Shown: positions 9,370 to 17,820, counted from the first letter of the stretch. The stretch is 64,000 nt of DNA from Streptomyces lucensis JCM 4490 (GCF_014650035.1 NZ_BMUE01000002.1:434001-498000), one strand, 5' to 3'. The notes: generated by a model from the letters alone, not told the origin. Program-made: numbers and translations.

Positions 9370-9942
9370 GTGCCGGAGGACGTGGGGGGCACGCCGTTCC
9401 CGGACGGCTGGGAGCCCGACGACGACCACGACCGCGGGGTGTCGGACGAAGAGTTCGCCTCCGTGGTCTTCGACGAGGCCTTCGTACAGGCGGCCACGGT
9501 CCATGAGCCGACCGCCGTCGAGCGCCTCCTGGCCGCCGCACAGGCCAGAGCCGAGGCCTCCGAGGCCGAGGCCCGCCGCGCATCCCCCGGAGGCGACCGC
9601 TACGACGACGCCCACCACCGCGGAGGGACCGATTTCGGTCAAGATCCGGACGACGGCGAACTGGACGGCACCTACGTCCTCGGCGATCACCGCGGCCCCT
9701 TCGGCCCCTACGGCAAGCAGGTCCGCTGGCACCGCCCCGTCGCCTGGGTACTCGCCGTCGTGATGGGCGTAGGTATGGTCGCCCTGGCCTTCGCCGCGGT
9801 CTACCGGGGCGCGTCCTCGGGCACCCGCGACCGGGTCCCGGCCCCGGCCTCCACCGGCCTAGAACAGGGCAGCGCGGCCGCGCCGTCCGTCTCCGCGGAC
9901 TTCTCCCGTCCGGCGGCCCCGGCCGGCCCGCGCACCCCCTGA
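9370..9942 (+). CDS. Single-span membrane protein with a VFDEAFV motif
   Basis: A 190-residue protein of unknown function. The first 125 residues are acidic, have no signal peptide and should be cytosolic. One transmembrane helix (about residues 130-150, VAWVLAVVMGVGMVALAFA) is followed by a short Ala/Pro/Ser-rich tail outside. GTG 9370 is preferred because it matches a leaderless promoter; the upstream TTG at 9343 has no binding site. The segment EEFASVVFDEAFVQAA is closely echoed by EYRSVVFDESFVRAA in the next gene, so the two proteins share a cytosolic motif and topology and are probably paralogues or partners. Confidence 0.75.
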   Translation: MPEDVGGTPFPDGWEPDDDHDRGVSDEEFASVVFDEAFVQAATVHEPTAVERLLAAAQARAEASEAEARRASPGGDRYDDAHHRGGTDFGQDPDDGELDGTYVLGDHRGPFGPYGKQVRWHRPVAWVLAVVMGVGMVALAFAAVYRGASSGTRDRVPAPASTGLEQGSAAAPSVSADFSRPAAPAGPRTP

Positions 9943-10018
9943 GCGCCGCGCCCGCGCCGGGTGAGAAAGTGTCAGAACTTGGCGCGCAGCAGGGCGTTTA
10001 CCCGGGGCTGCCAGGACC

Positions 10019-10024
10019 TACCCT
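10019..10024 (+). promoter_or_regulatory. -10 box, leaderless start of the 10031 gene
   Basis: TACCCT, six bases, then ATG 10031. TTTACC at 9998-10003 could serve as -35 with a 15-base spacer. Confidence 0.45.
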
Positions 10025-10030
10025 CAGAGT

Positions 10031-11122
10031 ATGGGCGGACCTGGAGACCCACCGGAGGGGACACCCGAGGGCGGCCCCGGCGGCGCAGAGGACGAGTACC
10101 GATCCGTCGTGTTCGACGAGTCGTTCGTGCGCGCTGCCCGCCTCCAGGAGTCCTCCGCCCAGGAGCGGGTGACCGACCACGCGCCCGCCGTACGCCGCCG
10201 CACGCCCCTGCACCGGGGCCTGACCCGGCAATTCCTGATCCTCGTCGTGCTGATCGCCGTCGCCTTCGGCACCGCGATCTACATGGGCGTCCGGCACCCC
10301 TACGGATCCCCGCAGGTCAGACGGCCCATCGAGCCCCTGCGGATGACGGTCGTGCCGCTCGCCCCGCAGGGCAGGGTGCCCGGTGCCGCCGATGCCGACA
10401 GCCTGTACGCCAACAGCCCGGCCGCCCATTTCGACGTCGGCGCCGAGGGCGTACCGCTGCCGGTCGCCCGCGCCACCGCCCACTTCTCCGACAGCCAGGT
10501 CGTGGCCGCGCTCACCACCGCCAAGGACTACATCGTCCGCTCCGCGCTCTACCCGTCGGTGCTCACCGGCCGCGCGGTCCGTCCCGCCCGGGCACTCCTC
10601 GATCCGGACCAGCTCGACCAGTTCGAGCAGAGCCTGCAGCACCCGGTGGCGGACGGGCGGCACGCCCTGACCGGCTGGCTGGTCCGCCTCGACCCCGCGC
10701 GGGTCCGGCTGGCCGACGACAAGGTTCGCGTCCAGGGCAGCCTCCAGGCCGTGGAGACCGACTCGGCCACCCTCGAGGTCACCGCCGACCACACCTTCGC
10801 CTACGCCCTGCGCCCAGCCGACGCCGCCTCCGGCGCCCAGGTCTCCCTGTTCACCGTCCGCCGCGAGATCACCTTCCGCTTCGACCGCGACGACCTGCGC
10901 ACCCACCAGGTACAGCTCGTCACGTCCTCCACGCAGGCGGGCCCCCTGGCCTGCCCCGACGACTCCAGCGCCTACCTGCGCCCCCTCCTGGCCGGCCAGA
11001 AGGCCAGGACGGGCGGCCCCGCGGGCACCGACCCCTACGAGCCGGACGACACCCCGGCCCTGTGCGGCACGCTGGCCACCGGAGCCACCGGAGCCACCGG
11101 AGCCACCGCACCGCAGGCGTGA
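10031..11122 (+). CDS. Membrane-anchored protein with an exported domain, unknown function
   Basis: A 363-residue protein. A Gly/Pro-rich cytosolic start (1-20) leads into the motif EYRSVVFDESFVRAA shared with the preceding gene. One transmembrane segment (about 62-84, FLILVVLIAVAFGTAIYMG) follows, then a domain of about 260 residues outside the membrane. The exported part is rich in charged residues and predicted beta strands, and has two late cysteines (LACPDD and PALCGT) that may form a disulfide. The C-terminus contains GATGATGAT, encoded by a 9-bp tandem repeat. It is convergent with the M48 protease gene, whose stop lies 28 bases away. I do not recognise a named domain. Confidence 0.8.
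   Translation: MGGPGDPPEGTPEGGPGGAEDEYRSVVFDESFVRAARLQESSAQERVTDHAPAVRRRTPLHRGLTRQFLILVVLIAVAFGTAIYMGVRHPYGSPQVRRPIEPLRMTVVPLAPQGRVPGAADADSLYANSPAAHFDVGAEGVPLPVARATAHFSDSQVVAALTTAKDYIVRSALYPSVLTGRAVRPARALLDPDQLDQFEQSLQHPVADGRHALTGWLVRLDPARVRLADDKVRVQGSLQAVETDSATLEVTADHTFAYALRPADAASGAQVSLFTVRREITFRFDRDDLRTHQVQLVTSSTQAGPLACPDDSSAYLRPLLAGQKARTGGPAGTDPYEPDDTPALCGTLATGATGATGATAPQA
11075..11108 (+). repeat. 9-bp tandem repeat in the end of the 10031 gene
   Basis: Almost four copies of GCCACCGGA encode the repeated tripeptide ATG/GAT at the C-terminus. The unit keeps the frame, so copy number can vary without breaking the protein. Confidence 0.9.
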
Positions 11123-11150
11123 CGGCGCGGAAGCCGGCGCGCTCGTTCGG

Positions 11151-12245
11151 CTACTCCTTGTCCCCGCCCCGCGCGCCCCCGGGGCCGCCGTCGGCCGGCG
11201 GCGGGCTCCTGAAGCCGTCGAAGCCCCGCCGGACCCGGCCACCGAGGTCGCCCGCGCCGCCCGCGAGATCCGTGACGAGCTTCATCAGCGGGTCCTTCGA
11301 GCCCTTCACATCGGCGGCGTAGCTCGCCGCGGACTCGCGGAACGAGTCGCTCACCGAGGTCTCCGGGTCCTCGCTGCGCCGCGGGTAGTGGCCGTCCATG
11401 AGCCGCTGGTAGTCCCGGGACTCGGCCCACTTCTTCAGCTCGGCCGCCCGCACGGTGGTGAACGGGTGCGAGCGCGGCAGCACGTTGAGGATCTTCAGCA
11501 CCGAGTCGCGCAGATCGCCCCCCGAGTCGTATTCCTCCGCCTGCTCCAGGAACGCGTCCACGTTCATCTCGTGCAGGTGGTTGCCGCCCGCTATCTTCAT
11601 CAGGCCCCGCATCGAGGCACGTACGTCCTGGCCCACCAGCAGCCCCGCGCGGTCGGCGGACAGCTCCGACTTGCGGAACCACTCCCGGAGCGCCGTGACG
11701 ATCGCCATGACCGCCAGATTGCCGAGCGGGATCCACGCGACCCTCAACGCCAGGCTCGTCAGGAACAGCAGGATCGTGCGGTACACCGAGTGCCCCGACA
11801 GGGCGTGCCCCACCTCGTGCCCGACGACCGCCCGCATCTCCTCCTCGTCGAGCAGTTCGACGAGCCCGGTCGAGACCACGATGATCGGCTCGTCCAGACC
11901 GACGCACATCGCGTTCGGCTGCGGGTCCTGCGTGACGTACATCGGCGGGACCTTCTCCAGGTCCAGGATGTAGCAGGCGTCCAGCAGCATGTCGTGCAGG
12001 TGCGAGAACTGCCGCTCCGAGACACGCACCGAGTCCGACAGGAACAGCAGCCGAAGGCTTCGCTCCGGCAGCAGCCCGCTGAGCCCCTTGAAGACCGTGT
12101 CGAACCCGCTCAGCTTGCGCAGCGCGACCAGGGCCGACCGGTCGGCCGGGTGCTCGTAGGCACGCGTGGAGATTCCGGGGAACCGCCTGCGCTGCCTGCT
12201 GGGCACGTGCTCACGCCCCGTCTGCTGGTGGCCGTCGTCCGACAT
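11151..12245 (-). CDS. M48-family membrane zinc metalloprotease
   Basis: A 364-residue HtpX/Ste24-like peptidase. The zinc motif HEVGH lies at residues 143-147 and the third ligand is probably E194 in SELSADRAG. Hydrophobic segments follow the active site (about 155-190), as in other M48 proteins that sit in the membrane with a cytosolic active site. The C-terminal 60 residues are Gly/Pro-rich and look disordered. The start at 12245 is chosen because GGGGGAAGA lies directly before the ATG; an earlier ATG at 12293 has no binding site. Such proteases usually clear damaged membrane proteins. Next to it are two anchored proteins and two tiny single-span proteins that could be substrates or regulators; this is only inference. 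Confidence 0.88.
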   Translation of the reverse strand: MSDDGHQQTGREHVPSRQRRRFPGISTRAYEHPADRSALVALRKLSGFDTVFKGLSGLLPERSLRLLFLSDSVRVSERQFSHLHDMLLDACYILDLEKVPPMYVTQDPQPNAMCVGLDEPIIVVSTGLVELLDEEEMRAVVGHEVGHALSGHSVYRTILLFLTSLALRVAWIPLGNLAVMAIVTALREWFRKSELSADRAGLLVGQDVRASMRGLMKIAGGNHLHEMNVDAFLEQAEEYDSGGDLRDSVLKILNVLPRSHPFTTVRAAELKKWAESRDYQRLMDGHYPRRSEDPETSVSDSFRESAASYAADVKGSKDPLMKLVTDLAGGAGDLGGRVRRGFDGFRSPPPADGGPGGARGGDKE

Positions 12246-12345
12246 TCTTCCCCCATGTGCGTGTAGGTGCCCTGTGCCCCCGGAGTGGGGCACAGCCTAG
12301 GCGGAGATACCGTGGACGGGCAGTACAGCCGAAGGAGTCCACGCC

Positions 12346-12510
12346 ATGGAGCACCGCCCCCCAGCCGCCCGGCTGACCGAGGCCGTCGCGAGCGCCGTCC
12401 AGCAGCACGGGGCGGGGAATCTGCTCCGCATCGTCCTCATCGTGATGGTCCTGGGCTGTGTGCTGACCGCCTGGTTCCTGCTGCGCGGCTACAAGCGGAA
12501 GGACGACTGA
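12346..12510 (+). CDS. 54-residue tail-anchored membrane protein
   Basis: A small frame with ATG 12346 behind GAAGGAG (12331-12337). The first 25 residues are hydrophilic, followed by one strongly hydrophobic helix (about 26-46, [21 protein letters not shown]) and a short tail GYKRKDD. The positive charge after the helix suggests a cytosolic C-terminus. It is divergent from the M48 protease gene. Function unknown. Confidence 0.75.
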   Translation: MEHRPPAARLTEAVASAVQQHGAGNLLRIVLIVMVLGCVLTAWFLLRGYKRKDD

Positions 12511-12674
12511 CAGGCGGCGAAGGTTCCCCGCAGTCCGCCGCGCAGGCCTCCCCGGGGACGTCCCGGCGCCGCCGTCCGTCACCAACGGCGGAGTCGGCGT
12601 GATCGCCGTGAGGCCGCACGCTTACGATGAGCCGACGTCTTTATCCCGCCCACACGCGATAGGTCCTGACGAAG

Positions 12675-12839
12675 ATGAGCTTCCACAGCGCCGCAGCCCA
12701 GTTGGTCACCCTTGCCGCCGAGGGCGAGGAGCACGGCGGAAACCACAACAGCCTCAACCCGGCCGTCACCGGCGGCGGCGCCCTGATCATCCTGCTCCTC
12801 CTGCTGTGGATCACCACGCGCTTCAACCGCGACCGCTGA
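12675..12839 (+). CDS. Second 54-residue tail-anchored membrane protein
   Basis: ATG 12675 opens a 54-codon frame. An amphipathic-looking start ([20 protein letters not shown]) with three histidines and an Asn/Gly stretch precedes one hydrophobic helix (about 34-47, [14 protein letters not shown]) and the basic tail RFNRDR. It has exactly the same length and plan as the product of 12346-12510, though little sequence identity is visible. It lies just upstream of nadD. Function unknown. Confidence 0.7.
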   Translation: MSFHSAAAQLVTLAAEGEEHGGNHNSLNPAVTGGGALIILLLLLWITTRFNRDR

Positions 12840-12881
12840 GCGGGGAGCCCGTCCCCGGCCGGACGTCCGAGACCGGGCCGG

Positions 12882-12887
12882 TAGGGT
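12882..12887 (+). promoter_or_regulatory. -10 box upstream of nadD
   Basis: TAGGGT lies 8 bases before ATG 12896, the spacing for a leaderless start. A second start, ATG 12911, has GGAG upstream, so two N-termini are possible. Confidence 0.4.
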
Positions 12888-12895
12888 CTGCACGC

Positions 12896-13582
12896 ATGGG
12901 AGAGCAGGACATGCCTACCGGTCCGGCGCACGAGAGCGCCGACGGCACGGGGAAGCACCCGCAGTACCGGCCGGGCAGCGGCCCCGTCCACACGGGCAAG
13001 CGCCGCCTGGGCGTCATGGGCGGGACATTCGACCCGATCCACCACGGGCACCTCGTGGCGGCCAGCGAGGTCGCCGCGCAGTTCCAGCTGGACGAGGTGG
13101 TGTTCGTACCCACCGGCCAGCCGTGGCAGAAGTCCCACCGCAGCGTCTCCCCGGCCGAGGACCGCTACCTGATGACGGTCATCGCCACCGCCGAGAACCC
13201 CCAGTTCTCCGTCAGCCGCATCGACATCGACCGCGGCGGCCCCACCTACACCGTGGACACCCTGCGCGACCTGCGGGCCCTCAACCCGGACACCGACCTG
13301 TTCTTCATCACCGGCGCCGACGCGCTCGGCCAGATCCTCACCTGGCGCGACTCGGAGGAGCTGTTCTCCCTCGCCCACTTCATCGGCGTCACGCGCCCCG
13401 GCCACCACCTGGCCGACCCGGGTCTGCCGGAGGGCGGTGTCACACTCGTCGAGGTGCCCGCGCTCGCCATCTCCTCCACGGACTGCCGTGCGAGAGTCGC
13501 CAAGGGGGAGCCCATCTGGTACATGGTGCCGGACGGAGTCGTGCGCTACATCGACAAGCGCGAGCTGTACCGCGGCGAGTGA
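12896..13582 (+). CDS. nadD: Nicotinate-nucleotide adenylyltransferase
   Basis: NAD synthesis: nicotinate mononucleotide plus ATP gives deamido-NAD. It has 228 residues from ATG 12896. A hydrophilic extension of about 35 residues precedes the nucleotidyltransferase core [17 protein letters not shown], whose GTFDPIHxGH motif binds ATP. The late motif [10 protein letters not shown] corresponds to the family's ISST-R signature. The start is uncertain: 12896 fits a leaderless transcript, while 12911 has a Shine-Dalgarno. It leads a group nadD - LCP-like gene - rsfS - phosphatase in one direction. Confidence 0.95.
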   Translation: MGEQDMPTGPAHESADGTGKHPQYRPGSGPVHTGKRRLGVMGGTFDPIHHGHLVAASEVAAQFQLDEVVFVPTGQPWQKSHRSVSPAEDRYLMTVIATAENPQFSVSRIDIDRGGPTYTVDTLRDLRALNPDTDLFFITGADALGQILTWRDSEELFSLAHFIGVTRPGHHLADPGLPEGGVTLVEVPALAISSTDCRARVAKGEPIWYMVPDGVVRYIDKRELYRGE

Positions 13583-13598
13583 GCCGAGAGGGGCACCG

Positions 13599-15338
13599 GT
13601 GAACGACCGATACGACACGGGTGACGCCGGCTACGGCGCCGGCCCGTACGAACTCGTCGGCTACGACGAGTACGGGCAGCCGGTGTACCGGCAGGTTCCG
13701 GCACAGCAGGCTCCGCAGTCGACCTACGACTCCTACGGCCGGCAGCAGGGCTACGGCTACGACCCGTACGCCACCGGTACGCAGCCGCAGGCGTCCCCCT
13801 ACGACTCCGCCCAGCAGCCGTCCGCCTACGGCACCTACGGCTCCCAGGCCCCGTACGATGCGTACGACCCGTACGGCACCGACGCGCACGGCACCGGCAA
13901 CCATGACGCCGCCGCCTACGACCCCTACGGGCGGACCGCGGCCGGCGGACAGCAGCCGCGGGCCGCCGAGCAGACCGCCCACATCCCGCAGCAGCCCCGT
14001 CCCGCGGAGGACACCCCTGTCCCGGAGACGGCCGAGCGGCAGGCGGACCCGGACGAACCGGACTACCGCACCGAGCAGTTCGCGTTCGTCGAGGAGCCGG
14101 ACGGTGACTCCGAGGACGTCATCGACTGGCTGAAGTTCACCGAGAACCGCACCGAGCGCCGCGAGGAGGCCCGCCGCCGCGCCCGCAGCCGGATCATCGC
14201 CCTGCTGGTCGTCGTCGCCCTCGTCGTGGCCGGCGGCGCCGGCTACCTCTGGTACGCCGGAAAGCTGCCCGGTCTGTCCTCCTCCGGTGGCGGCGACGGG
14301 ACGGCCACGCCCGCCGCCGCCCAGAAGCGCGACGTGATCGTCGTCCACCTGCACAACACCGGCAAGGGCGGCACCTCGACGGCGCTGCTCGTCGACAACA
14401 CCACCACGAAGCAGGGCACCACCGTGCTGCTGCCCAACTCCCTGGCGCTGTCCGGTGACGACGGCTCGACCACGACCCTCGCCAAGTCGGTCGACGACGA
14501 CGGCTCCTCCGGCACCCGCGACCAGCTCGACACCGTCCTCGGCACCGACATCCAGGGCACCTGGCGCCTCGACACCCCCTACCTGCAGAACCTCGTCGAC
14601 CTGGTCGGCAGCATCGACATCGACACCAACGCCGACGTACCCGACCCGGACGCCAAGAAGAAGGGCACCTCGCCCCTCGTCCACAAGGGCAGCGGCCAGA
14701 CCCTCAGCGGCAAGATGGCCGTCGCCTACGCCACCTACCGCGCCTCCGGCGAGTCCCAGAACGCCCAGCTGGAGCGGTTCGGCCAGGTCATCCAAGCCGT
14801 CATGCGCAAGATGCCCTCCGAGTCGTCCTCGGCCACCACCACGGTGCAGACCCTCGCGCAGATCCTCGACCCGTCCCTGACCGACAAGGACCTCGGCGCC
14901 TTCCTCGCCAAGCTCGCCGACCTCGCCAAGAGCGGCGACTACCGGACCGCCCTGCTGCCCGTGCAGGGCGACGGCACACTGACCGCCGCCACCAGCGACA
15001 GTGTGGTGAAGGACATCCTCGGCGGCGCCGCCAGGAGCCCCGGCGCGGACTCCGCGGTCCGGGTCTCCGTTCAGAACGCCACCGGCGTGAAGGACAACGG
15101 CGAGAAGGCACGCGTGGTCCTCCTCAACGGCGGCTTCACCTTCCGGGAGGGCGGCACCGCCTCCGGCACCCGGGCCACCTCGAAGGTCGTCTACTCGGAC
15201 GCCGCCCACAAGGCCGACGCCGCCGAGGTCGCCAAGACCCTCAGCCTGCCCGCCGGCTCCGTGGCCAAGGGCACCGTCTCCTCCGGCGCCGACGTCTCGG
15301 TCGTCCTCGGGGCCGACTACAAGCCCGCCGCCTCCTGA
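13599..15338 (+). CDS. LCP-like membrane protein with LytR C-terminal domain, active-site residues missing
   Basis: A 579-residue protein starting with GTG 13599. Residues 1-130 are rich in Tyr, Gln, Gly and Pro with repeated YDPYG-type units. An Arg-rich segment and one transmembrane helix (about 195-220) follow, then an outside region resembling LytR-CpsA-Psr proteins (about 245-440) and a LytR_C-type domain (about 483-575). LCP enzymes attach glycopolymers to peptidoglycan. Here the usual SIPRD motif is replaced by VLLPNSLAL, YxRxR by YATYR, and the RQQ helix by LERFGQVI, so the arginines that bind the lipid pyrophosphate seem absent. It may therefore be a binding or scaffold protein. It lies directly behind nadD. 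Confidence 0.75.
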   Translation: MNDRYDTGDAGYGAGPYELVGYDEYGQPVYRQVPAQQAPQSTYDSYGRQQGYGYDPYATGTQPQASPYDSAQQPSAYGTYGSQAPYDAYDPYGTDAHGTGNHDAAAYDPYGRTAAGGQQPRAAEQTAHIPQQPRPAEDTPVPETAERQADPDEPDYRTEQFAFVEEPDGDSEDVIDWLKFTENRTERREEARRRARSRIIALLVVVALVVAGGAGYLWYAGKLPGLSSSGGGDGTATPAAAQKRDVIVVHLHNTGKGGTSTALLVDNTTTKQGTTVLLPNSLALSGDDGSTTTLAKSVDDDGSSGTRDQLDTVLGTDIQGTWRLDTPYLQNLVDLVGSIDIDTNADVPDPDAKKKGTSPLVHKGSGQTLSGKMAVAYATYRASGESQNAQLERFGQVIQAVMRKMPSESSSATTTVQTLAQILDPSLTDKDLGAFLAKLADLAKSGDYRTALLPVQGDGTLTAATSDSVVKDILGGAARSPGADSAVRVSVQNATGVKDNGEKARVVLLNGGFTFREGGTASGTRATSKVVYSDAAHKADAAEVAKTLSLPAGSVAKGTVSSGADVSVVLGADYKPAAS

Positions 15339-15355
15339 CGGCGCGGCCGTGACGG

Positions 15356-15395
15356 CCCGGGCACCCCGCGCGGGTAATCGCGTGGGGTGCCCGGG
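15356..15395 (+). terminator. Terminator before rsfS
   Basis: CCCGGGCACCCC (15356-15367) pairs perfectly with GGGGTGCCCGGG (15384-15395), and inner GC pairs extend the stem. No U-tract. It would end the LCP-like transcript. Confidence 0.75.
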
Positions 15396-15446
15396 GCGGT
15401 CCGTGAGACCCTTGAGGTCCAGTGACCGCCGACGGAAAGCCATGCA

Positions 15447-15893
15447 GTGACCGCAACCGACCATTCCCTCGAGCTCATCAACACCGCCGCCCAGGCGGCG
15501 GCCGACAAGCTCGCCCACGACGTCATCGCCTACGACGTCAGCGACGTACTGTCGATCACGGACGCCTTCCTGCTGGCGTCCGCGCCGAACGACCGCCAGG
15601 TCAGGGCCATCGTCGACGAGATCGAGGAGCGCCTGCTGAAGGAACTCGGCGCCAAGCCGGTACGCCGCGAGGGCGACCGCGAGTCCCGCTGGATCCTTCT
15701 CGACTACGTCGACATCGTCGTGCACGTCCAGCACAGCGAGGAGCGCGTCTTCTACGCCCTGGAGCGGCTGTGGAAGGACTGCCCCGAGCTGGAGCTGCCC
15801 GCCGACGCCAAGGCCACCCGCGGCAAGGCCGAGGAGCACGCCAAGCTGCAGGCCGCCGAGGCCGAGCAGGAACCGGACAGGGAGTGGCGGTGA
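15447..15893 (+). CDS. rsfS: Ribosomal silencing factor RsfS
   Basis: A 148-residue DUF143 protein that binds L14 on the 50S subunit and keeps it from joining 30S when growth slows. Recognisable parts are DVSDVLSITDAFLLASAPNDRQ near residue 30 and WILLDYVDIVVHVQ near 75-90, the family signature. It starts with GTG 15447. The stop overlaps the GTG of the next gene (GTGA), so the two are translationally coupled. The C-terminal 30 residues are charged and Ala-rich. Confidence 0.95.
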   Translation: MTATDHSLELINTAAQAAADKLAHDVIAYDVSDVLSITDAFLLASAPNDRQVRAIVDEIEERLLKELGAKPVRREGDRESRWILLDYVDIVVHVQHSEERVFYALERLWKDCPELELPADAKATRGKAEEHAKLQAAEAEQEPDREWR

Positions 15894-16558
15894 GCGCCAC
15901 CGGCGAGGTCACCGACCGCAGGGGCAGGGGCCGCCGCGTCATCCTGTGGCGGCACGGCCAGACCTCGTGGAACGTGGAGCGCCGCTTCCAGGGCAGCACG
16001 GACGTCGAGCTGACCGAGACCGGCATCGGTCAGGCCCGCCGTGCCGCCCGGCTGCTCGCCTCCCTGGGCCCCGACGCGATCATCGCCTCGGACCTGCGGC
16101 GGGCCGCGGACACGGCCGCCGAGCTGGCCGCCCTCACCGGTCTCGACGTGACCTGCGACGAGGGCCTGCGCGAGACCTACGCGGGCGTCTGGCAGGGGCT
16201 GACCCACGAGGAGATCATCGCGCGCCACGGCGAGGAGTACGCCGCCTGGAAGCGCGGCGAGCCGGTCCGCCGCGGCGGCGGCGAACTGGAGACGGAGGTC
16301 GCCGACCGCGCCGCCCCCGTGGTGCTGCGGCACGCCGAGAAGCTGCCCGAGGACGGCACCCTCGTCGTCGTCAGCCACGGCGGCACCATCCGCACCACCA
16401 TCGGCCGGCTCCTCGGCCTGGAGCCCCGGCACTGGGAGAGCCTCGGTGGCCTCTCCAACTGCTGCTGGTCCGTGCTCGGCGAAGGCGCCCGCGGCTGGCG
16501 CCTGCTGGAGCACAACGCGGGCACCCTGCCGGAGCCCGTCCTCGGCGACGACGACTGA
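15890..16558 (+). CDS. Histidine phosphatase (phosphoglycerate mutase-like)
   Basis: A 222-residue member of the histidine phosphatase superfamily. The phosphorylated histidine is in LWRHGQTSWN (about residues 19-28); the other core residues are seen in SDLRRAADTA, in the acid position LRETYAGVWQG, and in VVVSHGGTIR. The length and WxGLTHEEI resemble broad-specificity phosphatases rather than glycolytic mutase. The substrate cannot be told. GTG 15890 overlaps the rsfS stop and has AGGGAG at a good distance; GTG 15884 is too close to it. In other actinobacteria a phosphatase of this type also follows rsfS. Confidence 0.88.
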   Translation: MSATGEVTDRRGRGRRVILWRHGQTSWNVERRFQGSTDVELTETGIGQARRAARLLASLGPDAIIASDLRRAADTAAELAALTGLDVTCDEGLRETYAGVWQGLTHEEIIARHGEEYAAWKRGEPVRRGGGELETEVADRAAPVVLRHAEKLPEDGTLVVVSHGGTIRTTIGRLLGLEPRHWESLGGLSNCCWSVLGEGARGWRLLEHNAGTLPEPVLGDDD

Positions 16559-16586
16559 GCGTCCCGCCACTCGCCGGACCCCGGAT

Positions 16587-16616
16587 TTCACTTTCTGGCA
16601 GGTCACAGGCTAAAGT
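16587..16616 (+). promoter_or_regulatory. Promoter of the first tRNA-Ala gene
   Basis: TTCACT (16587-16592), an 18-base spacer and TAAAGT (16611-16616) lie about 60 bases before the tRNA. Confidence 0.5.
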
Positions 16617-16651
16617 TCTTCTTGTTCGCCCCGCCGAGCGGGGAGAACACC

Positions 16652-16668
16652 ATGCGGCTCCGCCGCGT
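16652..16668. repeat. Dispersed GCGGCTCCGCCGC hairpin, copy 1
   Basis: ATGCGGCTCCGCCGCGT folds into a 6-bp hairpin. The core ATGCGGCTCCGCCGC occurs again at 54538-54552. I recall hairpins of this type between many Streptomyces genes. Confidence 0.5.
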
Positions 16669-16675
16669 GGCACCA

Positions 16676-16748
16676 GGGGCTATAGCTCAGTTGGTAGAGC
16701 GCCTGCATGGCATGCAGGAGGTCAGGAGTTCAATTCTCCTTAGCTCCA
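16676..16748 (+). tRNA. tRNA-Ala (anticodon GGC), copy 1
   Basis: A 73-base cloverleaf: acceptor GGGGCTA/TAGCTCC, D arm GCTC/GAGC, anticodon stem CCTGC/GCAGG with loop ATGGCAT (anticodon GGC), and T arm AGGAG/CTCCT with TTCAATT. The CCA end is not encoded beyond the discriminator A. It is identical to the tRNA at 21316-21388. Confidence 0.97.
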
Positions 16749-16789
16749 CTGATCGACACTCTCTTGAGTTGTCAAAGATCGGTGATGAG

Positions 16790-16817
16790 GATCCCGTCCC
16801 CTCCAGGGGGCGGGATC
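16790..16817 (+). terminator. Terminator after tRNA-Ala copy 1
   Basis: GATCCCGTCCCC (16790-16801) pairs with GGGGGCGGGATC (16806-16817) with one G-U pair, followed by TTCTGTTATT. It also lies 5 bases beyond the stop of the leftward regulator gene and may serve both strands. Confidence 0.75.
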
Positions 16818-16822
16818 TTCTG

Positions 16823-17770
16823 TTATTCCGGACGTGCCGGCGGCCACAACCGCACCTCCCGCTTCCGCAGCAGCGCCACCTTCCTCCGTGTCTCGTCGTC
16901 CTCCGGGGTGTAGACCACGATCCGGCACTCGGGCATCCCGTCGATGGACAGCGACTGCGAGGTCATCCGCATGTCGCCCACCGCCGCGTGACGGAACGTC
17001 TTCACCCGAGGGCCCGGCGGTATCACCTCACCGCTCGCCCACAGCCGCGCGAAGCAGGGGCTGGCCGCCGACAGCGCGCGTATGAAGTCCTCCCACGCGG
17101 GCTCGCCCACGTGCCTTCCGTACGAGGACCGCAGCGTCGCCACCATCACCGGCAGTTCACGCTCCCGGTGCACGATCGGGCAGGTCTCCTCCGGCAGGGT
17201 GAACAGCGTCCACAGCACGTTCGGCACCCCCGTCCTGAGCGCCGGCATCACGAACAGGCTCCGGTAGGCCGGGTTGGTGGCCAGGACGTCGTAGCGCGAG
17301 TTGTAGACCACCGCGAGCAGCGGATCGAGGGCGTCGATGATGGCCTGCACCGCCGGGGCGACCCGCAGGGGCAGGCTCTCCGGGGCGGGATCGAAGGGCA
17401 CCTCCGCCAGTCGGTACAGGTGCTCGCGCTCCGGCGGGTCCAGCCGCAGGGTGCGGGCCACCGCGTCGAGCACCTGCGGCGAGGCGTTGATCGGCCGTCC
17501 CTGCTCCAGCCACGTGTACCAGGTCACGCCCACCCCCGAGAGCTGGGCGACCTCCTCCCGGCGCAGCCCGGGCGTGCGCCGCCGCAGCCCCGGCGGCATG
17601 CCCACGTCGGCGGGTGTCACCCGCGCCCGCCGCGTGCGCAGAAAAGCGGCGAGCTCCGGCCGGCGGCGCTGTGCGCGCGCCGTGCCCGTCCCGTTCGTCG
17701 TGGGTGTCGTGCCGCGCGCCGTGCCCGTCCCGTTCGTCGTGCGTGTCGTACGCGTCGTACTCGTGGTCAT
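16823..17770 (-). CDS. XRE-family regulator with MmyB-type ligand domain
   Basis: A 315-residue DNA-binding regulator. The N-terminal 30 residues are Thr/Gly-rich and encoded by a 39-bp direct repeat. The helix-turn-helix follows (about 60-110, TPGLRREEVAQLSGVGVTWYTWLEQG), then a MmyB-like ligand-binding domain (about 135-300, with the typical YNSRYDVLATNPAY). In actinobacteria such regulators usually repress a neighbouring exporter or oxidoreductase gene. Here the divergent MFS gene at 17894 is the likely target, with an inverted repeat between them at 17821-17837. The start at 17770 has GGGGGA upstream. Confidence 0.88.
   Translation of the reverse strand: MTTSTTRTTRTTNGTGTARGTTPTTNGTGTARAQRRRPELAAFLRTRRARVTPADVGMPPGLRRRTPGLRREEVAQLSGVGVTWYTWLEQGRPINASPQVLDAVARTLRLDPPEREHLYRLAEVPFDPAPESLPLRVAPAVQAIIDALDPLLAVVYNSRYDVLATNPAYRSLFVMPALRTGVPNVLWTLFTLPEETCPIVHRERELPVMVATLRSSYGRHVGEPAWEDFIRALSAASPCFARLWASGEVIPPGPRVKTFRHAAVGDMRMTSQSLSIDGMPECRIVVYTPEDDETRRKVALLRKREVRLWPPARPE
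17675..17749 (-). repeat. 39-bp direct repeat in the regulator's N-terminus
   Basis: Two copies, 39 bases apart, share at least 28 identical bases and encode TTNGTGTAR twice. The unit is 13 codons long, so it keeps the frame. Confidence 0.85.
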
Positions 17771-17820
17771 GGTCGGTCCCCCGTAATCCCCGTCTCCATC
17801 GTCGGTACCCGTACTCGCCC

